Assembly (NCBI RefSeq): GCF_000235365.1 | Contig: NC_016454.1 | Location: 620,001 to 684,000 of the forward strand | DNA length: 64,000 nucleotides | Direction of reading: 5' to 3' | DNA from: Eremothecium cymbalariae DBVPG#7215 | Taxonomy: Eukaryota; Ascomycota; Saccharomycetes; Saccharomycetales; Saccharomycetaceae | Part shown: positions 44,647 through 54,739 of the stretch, piece by piece | How positions within the stretch are numbered: the first letter of the stretch is position 1 | Layout of the letters: each line of letters begins with the position of its first letter | Position numbers and translations under genes: made by a program | Notes under the pieces: model-generated | Seen by the model: only the letters and a program-made list of their open reading frames with translations | Database searches by the model: none | What the model was told of the DNA's origin: nothing

Positions 44647-47600
44647 TTATTCTTGAGAATTCATCCTCAGCTTGCTATTGTTTAATTTGTCGTTTTGTTT
44701 AATAAAATTGTAAAGGTCAGTTTTCTCAAAGTCAAACTCCTGTGGGACCTGGCAGAATGGATGAGATAAAAGAGTATCCGCCGTAGGGCGTTTTTCTGGG
44801 TCAATCTTGAAACAGTCATCAATAAAAACACGACCATCTTTAGATATTAATGGCAGGGTCTTTTCTGGGATAGGGGGGGCTGTCTTAGATTTACCGATTT
44901 GGAACATAGCGGCAACTACTTCTAGGTTCGACCAAGGCCTCTTCCCCGCGAACATTTCTAACACTACGCAACCCAGCGACCATATATCAACCTTCGCACT
45001 ATACCCTTGAGTTGTGTCAACCATCTCTGGTGCCATCCAAAACACAGTGCCACGCATAGTCATTTCGGCATTGGAATAAATATTGTTAGACTTTCTGGAA
45101 ATGCCAAGATCACTGATTTTACAAACACCGTTATTATCTAGTAACAGGTTGTCTGCTTTCATATCTCGATGTAAAATACCTCTCCGGTGAAGATATGCCA
45201 ATCCTTCCAGAACTTGTTTGGTCAAAAACCTAATCAATTGCTCATCGAAATGACCATACAGTCTGATTAGAGATCCAACAGAACCACCAGCAACATATTC
45301 CAAGAATAAACTATATATTCCATTTTTATTCTCAAAACCCAAATACTGAACTATATTCAGGTGGTCTAAATTTTTAAGTGTTGAGACTTCCGAGATTAAA
45401 GCTTCCACATTTGTGACAGTGATTTGATCTTGAGAACCAAACTTCGGAACTTCAACTTGTTTGACAGCCATCATTTCACCAGTTGTGACATTCAATCCCA
45501 AATACACCGCACCAAAAGATCCTTTACCTATAATTTCACCCTTAATCCAGGCAAATTCTCTATACTCACCCTTAGAATTTTTCGATTTATTGATAGACAC
45601 CATACGTTTATCAGTCAGTTCTACAACACGGGTACCCCACATTTTAGTGTTTTGTCTTTTGATATTTTTGAAGTGAGGGTTTTTACGAGCTTCGCTTGCC
45701 TCCCGAGCTATCGTTCTTATCGTTTTAGTCCTCCTTAGGGGTTTTAAATTCTTGACTGGAGTTAGAACTTCTTGAGAATTTTCAATCCTTTTAGTAATTA
45801 ATGGACGGGGAGTTGACTGTCGTATGGAACTTGTTGATGAAACTGTGGAAGATCTGCTTATAGGTGTTAAAACTTGATCTGCTTGATTTGTAACCGCCTC
45901 TGGAGATGGAGGAGGAGTCAAGCCTTCCAATATAGGCTTGTCCAAATCCGTACCAGGGAAAAACATCTCTAAATTTTGATAAACAACTTCTGCCGTAGGT
46001 CTTAGGGTCATTTTCCTTGTTAGATTTATATCATCTTCCTCTTTAGAAACCGATGCCACAGACAAAGTTTCGGAATCATCTGAGCTTTTAGTTTCTAGCT
46101 TTTCTGAATTCTCTTTAGGTGCCATACCAGTTGCCCAAATAATATCGTCTGAAGAATCACTGTTGTCGCTATCAAAATCAGACAACTCAGGCGCATCTGC
46201 GAATGAAACTTCGTTCTCGATAAATACATCTGCTGCAAACGTTGAGGAGACAACCCTACGAGAACTTATGCGTTTTGTCAGCGCTGGTGGTGAATACAAT
46301 GGTGTGTTGATCCTAGGTTTACGAGCTCTCTGGTTCTGGATATAATGTGCCACAGGGTTCGTTACAACGGACTCATCGCTACTCTTTCTAATTGGATTAG
46401 TAGCCCCTTTGTACGGCTTTGGTACAAGAACGTGTGATGATGCTGGGGTATAAGAAGAAACAACACCATCTGAGGGTGTTGAAAGCTCCGAAACAGAGGT
46501 AGTAACTTTTGTATCCACTGCAATTGAAGTTCCAACATTTATAGGCGGTGGGGGACGCTGATTCTTTTTCACATATATTCCAGTTTGCTGGCGTTGTAAC
46601 TTTATAGGCGAGAGACTGAGGGGTTTTGTGTCTGTAAGACTGCTTTGGATAGAGGATGAAGACGCAAGCGATACTTGAGAACCCGACAACGGCGGCTTAG
46701 GAGCTTCACGCTTTGGTGCAAATTCCGGCTTTACATAAGGGGATTCTCTTCCCTTATTGAAGTCTATCTCTGCATTGCTATGCTTTCTTATTACCTTGAA
46801 ACTGGACTTTTTGAGTCCATCTATTGCTGATGGAAGAGCTTGATTTTTATTCGTGGATCTTGCTTTTACCGTGTTCAATGAACCTGTACTGTCCTGCTGT
46901 CGACCTTTTATATTCCAGTAATCAAGCTCAGGGCTTTTTGAACTGGCTCCTTGATCATAATAATGGCTTGGAGTTTGTGGGTACGCCCTTCTACCGATAA
47001 CATTGCCATGTTCATCTATGGAAGTAATATCCGAAAAAGAGTTTATGTCATCATTAGAGCTGATGAAGCTGCTTGCCGCTGATTGCAAAGTACCCTTGCT
47101 ACAACTCATATCATTTTGAAAGGGAGGTTCTATATTATGCGCTTCGATCATCGGCCTCAATTGTATTTTCATTTGATCGTTGACATAAAATTTCCATTGC
47201 ATATTTGTTAAGGGTCTTTCACGTATATCTCTCAAAATATCATCTGGAATAGCGCTACCAGCTTTGCAACCAAAGTCTGTTAAATGAACAGTGAAGGATT
47301 TATGGTTTATACCGAGCACTGATGCCATCGACTTTTTAAGTTGTTGAGAAGTCTTAATATTTGAAATGTTGAGTGGGACAAATGACCTGTTATCTTTAGT
47401 GACTAGAATATAATTGGGAACAGTTTCAGATTTCTTTGATGGATAATATTTCTGTTCCAAAATCAGCGGTTCTTTACGCGGCAATATTGAGTCAGTTATA
47501 CTTCCAAAGGACTTCCGCGTATAAGAAGGAGTCTCATCTGGAGATTCCTCTAAAGTCTGAATATGATGAGAACTGCTGCTACGAGGACCAGAGAACTGTT

Positions 47601-48840
47601 TTATCCTTGAAGGTGTATGATGCTCGGCTTTCTTCTTGAATTTATCCCAAATTTTCGATTTATCATCCATGTACCTAGGAGATGCCCTTAAAGGAGACTG
47701 GATAATTTCAGGGACCTTCTTGACTGCCTGTTGCTCACACTGGGGACTATTCGCATTCGACCCCTTCATAACATCATCCGCACTACTGGATAGGTTGTTG
47801 AACAAAGAAGAATCTGAAGAACTGCTCTTGTGATCCCTTCTAAATATAGTATAGTTCACCGGAGACAACGGAGATGGTTGTGATTTTAAAGTCGAGGAAG
47901 GCGACAAAGTAACTGACGCCTCTATGGTAGAAAAAGGACGTGGAGGAATACTGATCTTCATAGCGGGTAATGTTTTACAGTCATCATTAGAATCGTTCCT
48001 ATTGTTGTAGTTAGAAGTACTTCTCAAAGAAATAAAACTTCTCCTATACAAAACACTCGAGTTCTTGGCAGATGAATGATTTTTTGTAGCCATGCCTCTG
48101 TCTTCACCCATATCTAGGCCTTTTCGAGGCTGAATGGCCTCGTTATTACTTATCCGTGGCTCAGATGCAACGCTTTTCCTTCTCAGATATCTAGGTATTG
48201 AATCCACTGAGCCCCTGGAATCATTCGACTTATTACTCCGCTGCCGCCTATGAGCATTGGAGACATTTTCTTCCAACGTACGCTTCAGAAGATGTTGGAA
48301 TCTATTATAGGAAGAGTTTTTAGTAGCAGATAGAAAACTTTCGTACTTGTTAAAATTATCGTGTGCTAGTAACTGTAAAAACTTCTTACCGTAAATGTGA
48401 TTTCTTCGGAAGAATAGAATCCATTGTTCATCAAAGTCGTGGAACTTGAACCATGCAGTTACACGCTGCATCGACCACTGCTCTGGATCCGTTACATCCC
48501 AAGAATATATCATCTTTCCGGAAGAAAGACTGTTGGTACTCCCAGCTGAAGTTTTCCTGGACTCTTCAGATAACGCTGCATAAGATTCACTTGGGCTTAA
48601 TGGAGTTGATGACTGCGTACTATTACTGCCAAAAACATCAAAAGGAAATGATATCGTAGATGAAGCATCCGTTGAATTCGTTGCATCGCTAGCAAACTTC
48701 TCAGATTTAACTGGTATTTTTGGCAGTGGCTTAATAACTGCTGACCTTGACGTTTCAGGATGAGGTTGCAAAGTCCTCCCAGACGTGTTAGAGCTTGACC
48801 GAGAATGTGAAGACACATTCAGACGTTTTAGAAAGGCCAT
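44647..48840 (-). CDS. BCK1: MAPKKK of the cell wall integrity pathway
   Basis: 1397 residues (S. cerevisiae 1478). Bck1 is phosphorylated by Pkc1 and activates Mkk1/Mkk2, then Slt2. A SAM-like helical domain lies at about 112-195 (WSMQRVTAWFKFHDFD), and a Ras-association-like domain at about 473-550. Long Ser/Pro-rich disordered regions with regulatory sites separate these from the C-terminal kinase (about 1096-1365). Kinase features: glycine loop GKGSFG near 1102, catalytic HRDMKADN, activation segment with MTMRGTVFWMAPEM, and SLGCVVLEMFAGKRPW. The metal-binding DFG is DLG here (near residue 1244), which many active kinases tolerate. The kinase domain is near-identical in style to Bck1 rather than Ste11 or Ssk2. 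Confidence 0.96.
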   Translation of the reverse strand: MAFLKRLNVSSHSRSSSNTSGRTLQPHPETSRSAVIKPLPKIPVKSEKFASDATNSTDASSTISFPFDVFGSNSTQSSTPLSPSESYAALSEESRKTSAGSTNSLSSGKMIYSWDVTDPEQWSMQRVTAWFKFHDFDEQWILFFRRNHIYGKKFLQLLAHDNFNKYESFLSATKNSSYNRFQHLLKRTLEENVSNAHRRQRSNKSNDSRGSVDSIPRYLRRKSVASEPRISNNEAIQPRKGLDMGEDRGMATKNHSSAKNSSVLYRRSFISLRSTSNYNNRNDSNDDCKTLPAMKISIPPRPFSTIEASVTLSPSSTLKSQPSPLSPVNYTIFRRDHKSSSSDSSLFNNLSSSADDVMKGSNANSPQCEQQAVKKVPEIIQSPLRASPRYMDDKSKIWDKFKKKAEHHTPSRIKQFSGPRSSSSHHIQTLEESPDETPSYTRKSFGSITDSILPRKEPLILEQKYYPSKKSETVPNYILVTKDNRSFVPLNISNIKTSQQLKKSMASVLGINHKSFTVHLTDFGCKAGSAIPDDILRDIRERPLTNMQWKFYVNDQMKIQLRPMIEAHNIEPPFQNDMSCSKGTLQSAASSFISSNDDINSFSDITSIDEHGNVIGRRAYPQTPSHYYDQGASSKSPELDYWNIKGRQQDSTGSLNTVKARSTNKNQALPSAIDGLKKSSFKVIRKHSNAEIDFNKGRESPYVKPEFAPKREAPKPPLSGSQVSLASSSSIQSSLTDTKPLSLSPIKLQRQQTGIYVKKNQRPPPPINVGTSIAVDTKVTTSVSELSTPSDGVVSSYTPASSHVLVPKPYKGATNPIRKSSDESVVTNPVAHYIQNQRARKPRINTPLYSPPALTKRISSRRVVSSTFAADVFIENEVSFADAPELSDFDSDNSDSSDDIIWATGMAPKENSEKLETKSSDDSETLSVASVSKEEDDINLTRKMTLRPTAEVVYQNLEMFFPGTDLDKPILEGLTPPPSPEAVTNQADQVLTPISRSSTVSSTSSIRQSTPRPLITKRIENSQEVLTPVKNLKPLRRTKTIRTIAREASEARKNPHFKNIKRQNTKMWGTRVVELTDKRMVSINKSKNSKGEYREFAWIKGEIIGKGSFGAVYLGLNVTTGEMMAVKQVEVPKFGSQDQITVTNVEALISEVSTLKNLDHLNIVQYLGFENKNGIYSLFLEYVAGGSVGSLIRLYGHFDEQLIRFLTKQVLEGLAYLHRRGILHRDMKADNLLLDNNGVCKISDLGISRKSNNIYSNAEMTMRGTVFWMAPEMVDTTQGYSAKVDIWSLGCVVLEMFAGKRPWSNLEVVAAMFQIGKSKTAPPIPEKTLPLISKDGRVFIDDCFKIDPEKRPTADTLLSHPFCQVPQEFDFEKTDLYNFIKQNDKLNNSKLRMNSQE

Positions 48841-49219
48841 AACTTAGTCCCCCTTGTCACTGGAAATCGCTTAATACACTTTAGAACCTTCTGCCAGCTG
48901 AAAACACTCTTACTATTTGTAAGTCTATTTGAACTGGAGGCAGCTTTGATACGTTTTCCCTTGTTCATTTTCATTTCCTCCGCGCCGGTGGTCTTTTATT
49001 GGAGGCCCTCCCTTTCCCAAATTGTAATGGAGATGCTAAACAAAGGACTAGATAAAACAGTAGTAGCAAGGTCAGAATTGCTCCTAAGCTTGTTCATGTG
49101 AACTATTTACATTGAATTATGTTTAATAATATAATTTACATAGGTAAAAGCAATATGTTCCACCCGCTTTATGATCTTTTCTTGGAATATCGTTGTACAA
49201 GAAAAACGCTTCTGAAACT
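48841..49219. other. BCK1 promoter / MRPL49 3' region
   Basis: 379 bp. A GC-richer patch lies at about 48977-49010, surrounded by AT-rich DNA. No gene is seen. Confidence 0.5.
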
Positions 49220-49699
49220 TTAATTCAGCTTTAATTCAGAAATTCTCAAAACAGTCAGGTCGCCCTTGCTTACTGCGTGACGAACTTTCCTGTTTCTTCT
49301 CTTTGTAATTTCTCTGATAGAGATTGGACGTTTCGTCTTTTCTAAAATGGTGGCCTTGATTGTGTACAGTGAAGGATCTAACGGATAGTCGACGATTTTA
49401 TAGTTGCGCGACCCAATGGTGGTAACGTCTTCCAAATTCAATATATCGCCCACCTCTGCATCTTTTATTTTATAAGGGAGAATTACCTTGTCACCATTGG
49501 TGACTAGGTACGGTCTGTTGTGGATTCTGAAGATTGCATACAGTTCATTGGAGAGTTTTAATGGTGCGACATCAAATTTAGGTGCTTGTTGAAGTAGGCA
49601 GCCAGTTGTGCTAAGCGGTCTCATCGCTCCTCTTGAAAACATGCAAGGCGTCCAGAATGCTGCGGAACGAGGTAGCATCTGACACAAAGTGGGTAGCAT
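49220..49699 (-). CDS. MRPL49: Mitochondrial large ribosomal subunit protein bL21m
   Basis: 159 residues (S. cerevisiae 161). The first 40 residues are basic, Ser/Thr-rich and free of acids, a mitochondrial presequence. The remainder is the bL21 fold: [25 protein letters not shown], the segment [15 protein letters not shown], and a basic end. Three Met codons lie within the first 26 residues, so the exact start is uncertain, but the first gives the expected length. The promoter has a TCATGTGA box and an AATTTT element. Confidence 0.94.
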   Translation of the reverse strand: MLPTLCQMLPRSAAFWTPCMFSRGAMRPLSTTGCLLQQAPKFDVAPLKLSNELYAIFRIHNRPYLVTNGDKVILPYKIKDAEVGDILNLEDVTTIGSRNYKIVDYPLDPSLYTIKATILEKTKRPISIREITKRRNRKVRHAVSKGDLTVLRISELKLN

Positions 49700-49804
49700 T
49701 GTTCAACTTAGTAGCAAATCTTAGAGGACTTTATGCTCATCGCATTAAGAAGCTATATGTATGTATGGTGGACAAGAGACCGTTTTTCAGATTTTTTGGT
49801 CAAA

Positions 49805-49834
49805 AATTTTTGGAGAGTAATTCAGATCATGTGA
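49805..49834. promoter_or_regulatory. AATTTT element and TCATGTGA box upstream of MRPL49
   Basis: AATTTT (49805-49810) is 105 bp and TCATGTGA (49827-49834) 128 bp upstream of the MRPL49 ATG. AATTTT is the growth-linked element known to be kept in mitochondrial ribosomal gene promoters of non-fermentative yeasts and lost in the S. cerevisiae lineage. Both motifs are short, so chance matches are possible. Confidence 0.35.
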
Positions 49835-49963
49835 CCTGATGACTGAAATATTAGACAGTTCAGTGATCCAACATAGAACACACACAAACACTATTTAAGG
49901 CTATGAACCCAGCTTAATCTAGTTGAAGATATTATTTTGTCTATGCTATTTAGACGTTGAGGA

Positions 49964-50611
49964 CTAACTGCTCTTTTGGTTACGCATTTTTAGGGTTTTC
50001 ATTACTTTGGATCTCTGGGACATAACATGTAGATATAATGTTGGGAACATAGGAATATAAGTCAACATGATGAAATATAAGATGAATTTATAAAGGACGC
50101 CATATCTATCTGCAGCGTGTGCTGTGGACGAATTGATAATCAGTAATTCACTGATGACACCGAGAGGATATAGCACCCAAAATAAGTTGTATCTTAAGAA
50201 AATTAGGAGTCTTGGAGGGCCATTTTGCTTATTCACCAGATTGCAGTAGTAGAATAAGTAGCGAACGACTTCAGTGAGGGACCATGCAAATAGTAATGTC
50301 ACGTAGGGAATTTCTTGAGCGGCAGGAGTTTCCGGAACGAGCTGGAAAATACCAATTACTAGCACTAACCTGGAGGCTACCTGCGCTGCAGTAGTGAAAA
50401 TTGGGGCCCTAACTATACCAAATACTGCATTAAATACCTCAATGATTGATCCACATTGTATCAAGGTCGTGATATCTTTGGTCTTCATATAAAACTCGGG
50501 TTGGGAGACTCTGCGGTAGACAAAAACAACATTATACAGCAAGAAAAGCCAGGCTAGGCAAGAAATTAAGTTGTATAATGCCAGCGGATGATATTTTGAG
50601 TTGACAGACAT
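49964..50611 (-). CDS. PHS1: Very-long-chain 3-hydroxyacyl-CoA dehydratase
   Basis: 215 residues (S. cerevisiae 217). Phs1 carries out the third step of fatty acid elongation in the ER, dehydrating 3-hydroxyacyl-CoA, and supplies sphingolipid synthesis. It has six hydrophobic segments. The conserved catalytic Tyr and Glu lie in the segments WSLTEVVRYLFYY and YPLGVISELLII. The C-terminus ends in a basic KxKxx-like tail, in keeping with ER retention. The start at 50611 matches the family (LALYNLISCLAWLFLLY). Confidence 0.96.
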   Translation of the reverse strand: MSVNSKYHPLALYNLISCLAWLFLLYNVVFVYRRVSQPEFYMKTKDITTLIQCGSIIEVFNAVFGIVRAPIFTTAAQVASRLVLVIGIFQLVPETPAAQEIPYVTLLFAWSLTEVVRYLFYYCNLVNKQNGPPRLLIFLRYNLFWVLYPLGVISELLIINSSTAHAADRYGVLYKFILYFIMLTYIPMFPTLYLHVMSQRSKVMKTLKMRNQKSS

Positions 50612-50955
50612 CTATTTCGGTCCAGTATTTGGTATTTTTCTTTTTTATCCAATATCGTTGATTGATCGTTGATTGATGAAGCTGTTTTATAGGTGATGTC
50701 AACCTTTTTTCGTAAAAAAGGCTGTTGGAGAAAGGTCAACTTGAGAAAAGTCATCATACATACAGATATATGCTCACAGCAAGCTGAACGATTAATATTA
50801 AGAATAATTATATAAGGGAAAGTATGGGTAGTTGTGTACTATATAATTATACAAAACTGTAAAAATTTACAGCATTTTTTATTCTCCTGAAAAATTTAGA
50901 TATAGAATGATAAAAGTAGTCGGTTCTTCCTAAGACAGACGAATAAGTGCTTACT
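50612..50955. other. PHS1 promoter / SAP 3' region
   Basis: 344 bp, AT-rich. It contains a perfect 11 bp tandem repeat (CGTTGATTGAT at 50656-50666 and 50667-50677), 45-66 bp upstream of PHS1. No gene is seen. Confidence 0.55.
50656..50677. repeat. Two tandem 11 bp units before PHS1
   Basis: CGTTGATTGAT is repeated twice without a gap, close to the likely PHS1 transcription start. Confidence 0.85.
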
Positions 50956-53900
50956 CTACTCATTTTTATGTATGTCCTTTGATCTGTTGAACATATTAGT
51001 ACTATTCATCCCTATTATTCTATTTGATTGATGTTTTTGCGATCCCCACTTTTTTTCACCTTTACTGGAGGTTCGACACAATGCATAGTCGTTGCCATTC
51101 TTATCAATTTCCATACCATCCTCTAAATCAGTTTTACCTTCAACTACAATCATCTCTTCATCGCTCTCTGCACTATCATCATCATCATCTTCTTCTTCTT
51201 CATCTCCAGCTTCTTCTTCACCGAGGGCCGCATCTTGTTTAGAGAAGTACAGATTATCTGGATGCGATGGAGACAAAATGTTCGAGTATAAAGGATGATT
51301 AGGTTTAGCGTAAGATTGGCCGTCATCATTGGGATCCATATAATCATCTTCTGCTTTCTCTTCCTGTAGTTCAAATGGTTGATGATGAAAGATACTCTGA
51401 TTGGATAACATGGTAGATTCATTAGGCAACTGAGACTGGAAGTTAGTCGCCACGGCGTGGTCCCCGACCGTACTAGTAGCGACGGAGGTCCACTGACTGT
51501 CTTCTTCTTCATCTGATGAAAAGTTTGTTGCGTTATAGTCTTTCGTAATTTGATGCGACACATAGTTTCCAAACTTATTACCGGACCCATCTTCCCCCGT
51601 TGCATCTAAATCGTTGATATCATCGCCATCTAAATGATTAAGATGAATTCTATGACCACTTTCATCCTCATATTCGTAGTAGCGGCTTCCATCCACATCG
51701 CTATATTCGGCATAATTTTCATCTTCATGATCCGTATATGAGCCATGATAAACATCTTCCCCGTTGTAATAACGATCGTTATTTCTATCATCATCCCTTC
51801 TAGATCCTTCTACTTCTCCTTCTTCTACTAAATCTCCCAAAACAGAGCTATATTTCCCCCTGGTTTCAGCTAGCACAACTTCCGTGTATTCTTTCCATTC
51901 CGGATCATTTAAATCTTCGCTTATGATAGAATCGCTAAATGTAATTTTCATTTCATCGATATAAGCAGCAAACTTTGCAACTTCTTCAGCTACCAACGTC
52001 AAGTGGCCCATATAACCTAATCTTAAACCTGTTTCTCTCTCATAATCTTGGCATTTTCGATCGCCATCCATTATTGCTCTAGTGATTTGCGCAGAAGCAA
52101 ACAAATCAGCGAGAAGAAATCTGTTATAGCCAGTTTTCAATGGTCCATTGAAAATTTGTTGAACGATATCGAATACAACGTTGTGCAAAAAGTTATTCCA
52201 TGGATATTTTATAAACATTTTTAAAATTGTGGTGATTATTTTGTTATCTTGCAATGCTATCTTTAGCTGGTCCCCAACAACAGGTTTTTCCCGTATAGCC
52301 TGTTCTGAAGTTTCTAAATCAGAATATTCTTCGGATTGGATTTCAGCATTAATTTGATGTATAGGGGATTCAGCACTTTTTTCCTCCGAAATATCACGAT
52401 CAGAACAATTTTCCGAGTTATTTGCAAAGTCAGCAGTTACTTTTAAATCCTTCACTTTATCGACTAAATCGTCTCCTTCTGGAGATGGACTTCCAATAAC
52501 TTGTTGATCTTGATTAGAAACTTCCTTAGAAGTTCCATATCCTTGCATTTTTAATAAATGCTCTCTATTGACATCTCTTTCACGCACAATTTCGTCACCT
52601 TTTGGTTCATTTAGCAAACCCATATTTGAACAATGTAACAATTCTGCAATTAGCTCACAAATTTTAAATCTTTCAAATCCCAATGGTTCAATGGATCCAA
52701 ATGGAGTCTCTAATGGAGACAACTTAGTGTCTACCAACATGCTAGTAAATTGAGGTAATTTTTCTGCAAAACATTTCACCAAATGACCAAGATAAACAGG
52801 GTCTCTGTCGTTTGGTGGATGTGTTTGCAAAGTTGTATACATGACTTGAACAAAATCATAATCTGAATTATTTTTTCTGATTAACTCAATCACAATGCCA
52901 ACACCATTGCTTAAAGACGTACCACCTTTCAACATAATCTCACCTAGTTTCGAAACGATTGGAGGAGATACTAACTCACGGGTTAATTCATTTGGGCCTA
53001 TAGCTGAAGCAATTTCGTTGTTTGAGTTTGCACTGATGGTTATCAATGCCTTTAAAAAATCACCTGCGGCAGATTGTATCGAAGAAGACCATGCTGGAGA
53101 TAAATGATCTAGTAGTTTAGATATTAACATTTGGCTTTTTAGTAGACCAATTACATTAGTAGGGGTATCTGGTTTATCAGTTGAAATAACTTTTAACAAG
53201 AAGTCCATTAATGGAGGGTTGTCTATATGGGTCAAAAACCTATCCACCAAGTTGTCCTGATCCAAAATAAAACGAATCATTGCAGAAATATCCATATCGA
53301 GTAGTCTCTCATTTATCTTCATAAAATAAGTAGAAGAAATGATTGAAAGTGGAGCTGGATGATCTAACATAGACCATAACTTACACATCAACTCCTCATG
53401 GTCCATGAATGTTGAAGAAATTGGCCAGATATCTGCAGATAGAATTTCAGCGGCCATCCTTGCCCTTCTAGATTCGGTTTGTTCCTCAGACTCCTCCGTT
53501 AATGTACATACGGCGCCATTCATTGCTTCAGATGCATTATCATTCCGATTAGTATAGCCATCGACTGCCCTTATACTTTGCTTAACCGGAGTATCTTTAT
53601 GCATGGTCATATCCTGTGCATTCCTTCCCTCTTTATGTTCATCTTGCGTATCATCATATTCATTATCACCAGGTTCTGACATTTCCTCCGAAACCCTCTC
53701 ACTTGTAACATAATCAACCAACCTGTCTAATACTTCAGGATATTTAAAAAATACCATAAGCTTGAAATTCGAACACATTAGTTCAGTGTATAGTTCCTCA
53801 TCATCTAACAGCTCCTCTAGCACATCCAAATTAGGCCGATAATCCCTATATTCTGATTCGTTATCTGGCAGCTCTACATTGGCCTCCAAAGAACCCCCCC

Positions 53901-54147
53901 TACCATGGACCCTATCGCCATGTCCCTTAGCATCGTAATGACCATCCTCCTCATCCTCTTCCGCATCCTCATGCTCAGATTCTAAAACATCAAACCTGTT
54001 TTGAGGCGAATCAACCGACTTCTGAATATTATTTAACTGTTCCTTTTTCTCCGCATCACTGATCTTCACAAATGCCCTATTTAGAATCTTCGCTAACGGC
54101 GATTCTGTAGAGTAATCCTGACTGAATTTCCAAAATGACCCTGACAT
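50956..54147 (-). CDS. SAP190: SIT4 phosphatase-associated protein (SAPS family)
   Basis: 1063 residues (S. cerevisiae Sap185 1058, Sap190 1033). SAPs bind the PP6-type phosphatase Sit4 and direct it in G1 progression and in TOR and tRNA-modification pathways. The single pre-duplication copy stands here for both Sap185 and Sap190. The SAPS domain spans about 240-750, with a helical repeat character (YTELMCSNFKLMVFFKYPEVLDRL before it, then KLWSMLDHPAPLS). Acidic low-complexity regions flank it: residues 60-75, an Asp/Tyr-rich block at 765-870 and a poly-acidic run at about 985-1005. Choosing between the two S. cerevisiae symbols is arbitrary. Confidence 0.93.
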   Translation of the reverse strand: MSGSFWKFSQDYSTESPLAKILNRAFVKISDAEKKEQLNNIQKSVDSPQNRFDVLESEHEDAEEDEEDGHYDAKGHGDRVHGRGGSLEANVELPDNESEYRDYRPNLDVLEELLDDEELYTELMCSNFKLMVFFKYPEVLDRLVDYVTSERVSEEMSEPGDNEYDDTQDEHKEGRNAQDMTMHKDTPVKQSIRAVDGYTNRNDNASEAMNGAVCTLTEESEEQTESRRARMAAEILSADIWPISSTFMDHEELMCKLWSMLDHPAPLSIISSTYFMKINERLLDMDISAMIRFILDQDNLVDRFLTHIDNPPLMDFLLKVISTDKPDTPTNVIGLLKSQMLISKLLDHLSPAWSSSIQSAAGDFLKALITISANSNNEIASAIGPNELTRELVSPPIVSKLGEIMLKGGTSLSNGVGIVIELIRKNNSDYDFVQVMYTTLQTHPPNDRDPVYLGHLVKCFAEKLPQFTSMLVDTKLSPLETPFGSIEPLGFERFKICELIAELLHCSNMGLLNEPKGDEIVRERDVNREHLLKMQGYGTSKEVSNQDQQVIGSPSPEGDDLVDKVKDLKVTADFANNSENCSDRDISEEKSAESPIHQINAEIQSEEYSDLETSEQAIREKPVVGDQLKIALQDNKIITTILKMFIKYPWNNFLHNVVFDIVQQIFNGPLKTGYNRFLLADLFASAQITRAIMDGDRKCQDYERETGLRLGYMGHLTLVAEEVAKFAAYIDEMKITFSDSIISEDLNDPEWKEYTEVVLAETRGKYSSVLGDLVEEGEVEGSRRDDDRNNDRYYNGEDVYHGSYTDHEDENYAEYSDVDGSRYYEYEDESGHRIHLNHLDGDDINDLDATGEDGSGNKFGNYVSHQITKDYNATNFSSDEEEDSQWTSVATSTVGDHAVATNFQSQLPNESTMLSNQSIFHHQPFELQEEKAEDDYMDPNDDGQSYAKPNHPLYSNILSPSHPDNLYFSKQDAALGEEEAGDEEEEDDDDDSAESDEEMIVVEGKTDLEDGMEIDKNGNDYALCRTSSKGEKKWGSQKHQSNRIIGMNSTNMFNRSKDIHKNE

Positions 54148-54589
54148 CTACAATTCTATTACTGTCCGTTTTCTTAAAAATGATAAAACCCAATATAACC
54201 ACAGGACTGAATTTATGCAAACACTAAATTATAGTAATACCTTAAGTTTACTCTTGAAGAGTAACTGCTTCTTCCCCCTTTGATTAACGTTATGCCTTTA
54301 CAACGTTCGAAAAGAACGGATGGGGTAGGGTTCGTTTAGCTACTTCAAAAATTCACCAGTATGGGAGGAATAGTGTATCAACGTTATCTTGGTCACAAAA
54401 ATGTCCAGAAATGCTGATAGCTGTATAAAACCACTACTCGAATTGAGCGAAAAGGCAGATACACTGTTGAGGGGTGGTGCTCTCGTTCTAATGACTTCTT
54501 CTTCGCTTTAATCCTGTACTCAGTCAAAAACTTTATCAATGATGAATAAAGATTAAACTCGAAAGAAAGCTAAGAGAATAGTCGAGCCG

Positions 54590-54658
54590 TTACCCGGGAA
54601 ATGGATATTCTGGGCGCGATGAAAATTTTGTGAGAGAGAACAGAGGGAGGCCGGGTAA
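54590..54658. promoter_or_regulatory. Inverted pair of Reb1 sites
   Basis: TTACCCG at 54590-54596 and CGGGTAA at 54652-54658 face each other, 82-150 bp past the ChAP stop codon and over 440 bp upstream of SAP. Placement fits Reb1 roadblock termination of ChAP readthrough, nucleosome clearing for the SAP promoter, or both. Confidence 0.55.
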
Positions 54659-54685
54659 TCGGTTTTGTTGGAGAGAAATTACAAG

Positions 54686-54695
54686 GTCATGTGAC
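54686..54695. promoter_or_regulatory. GTCATGTGAC box
   Basis: An E-box-like decamer 45 bp past the ChAP stop codon. The same TCATGTGA core lies before MRPL49. Confidence 0.35.
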
Positions 54696-54739
54696 TAGAT
54701 ATAGAGGTAGTTTGGAAGAACATTAAATGTAAAAACAGA

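Larger units (their letters stand above)
54148..54739. other. SAP promoter / ChAP 3' region
   Basis: 592 bp without a gene. The part next to the ChAP stop holds two inverted Reb1 sites and a GTCATGTGAC box; CCCCT (54275-54279) is a possible stress element nearer the SAP start. Confidence 0.55.
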
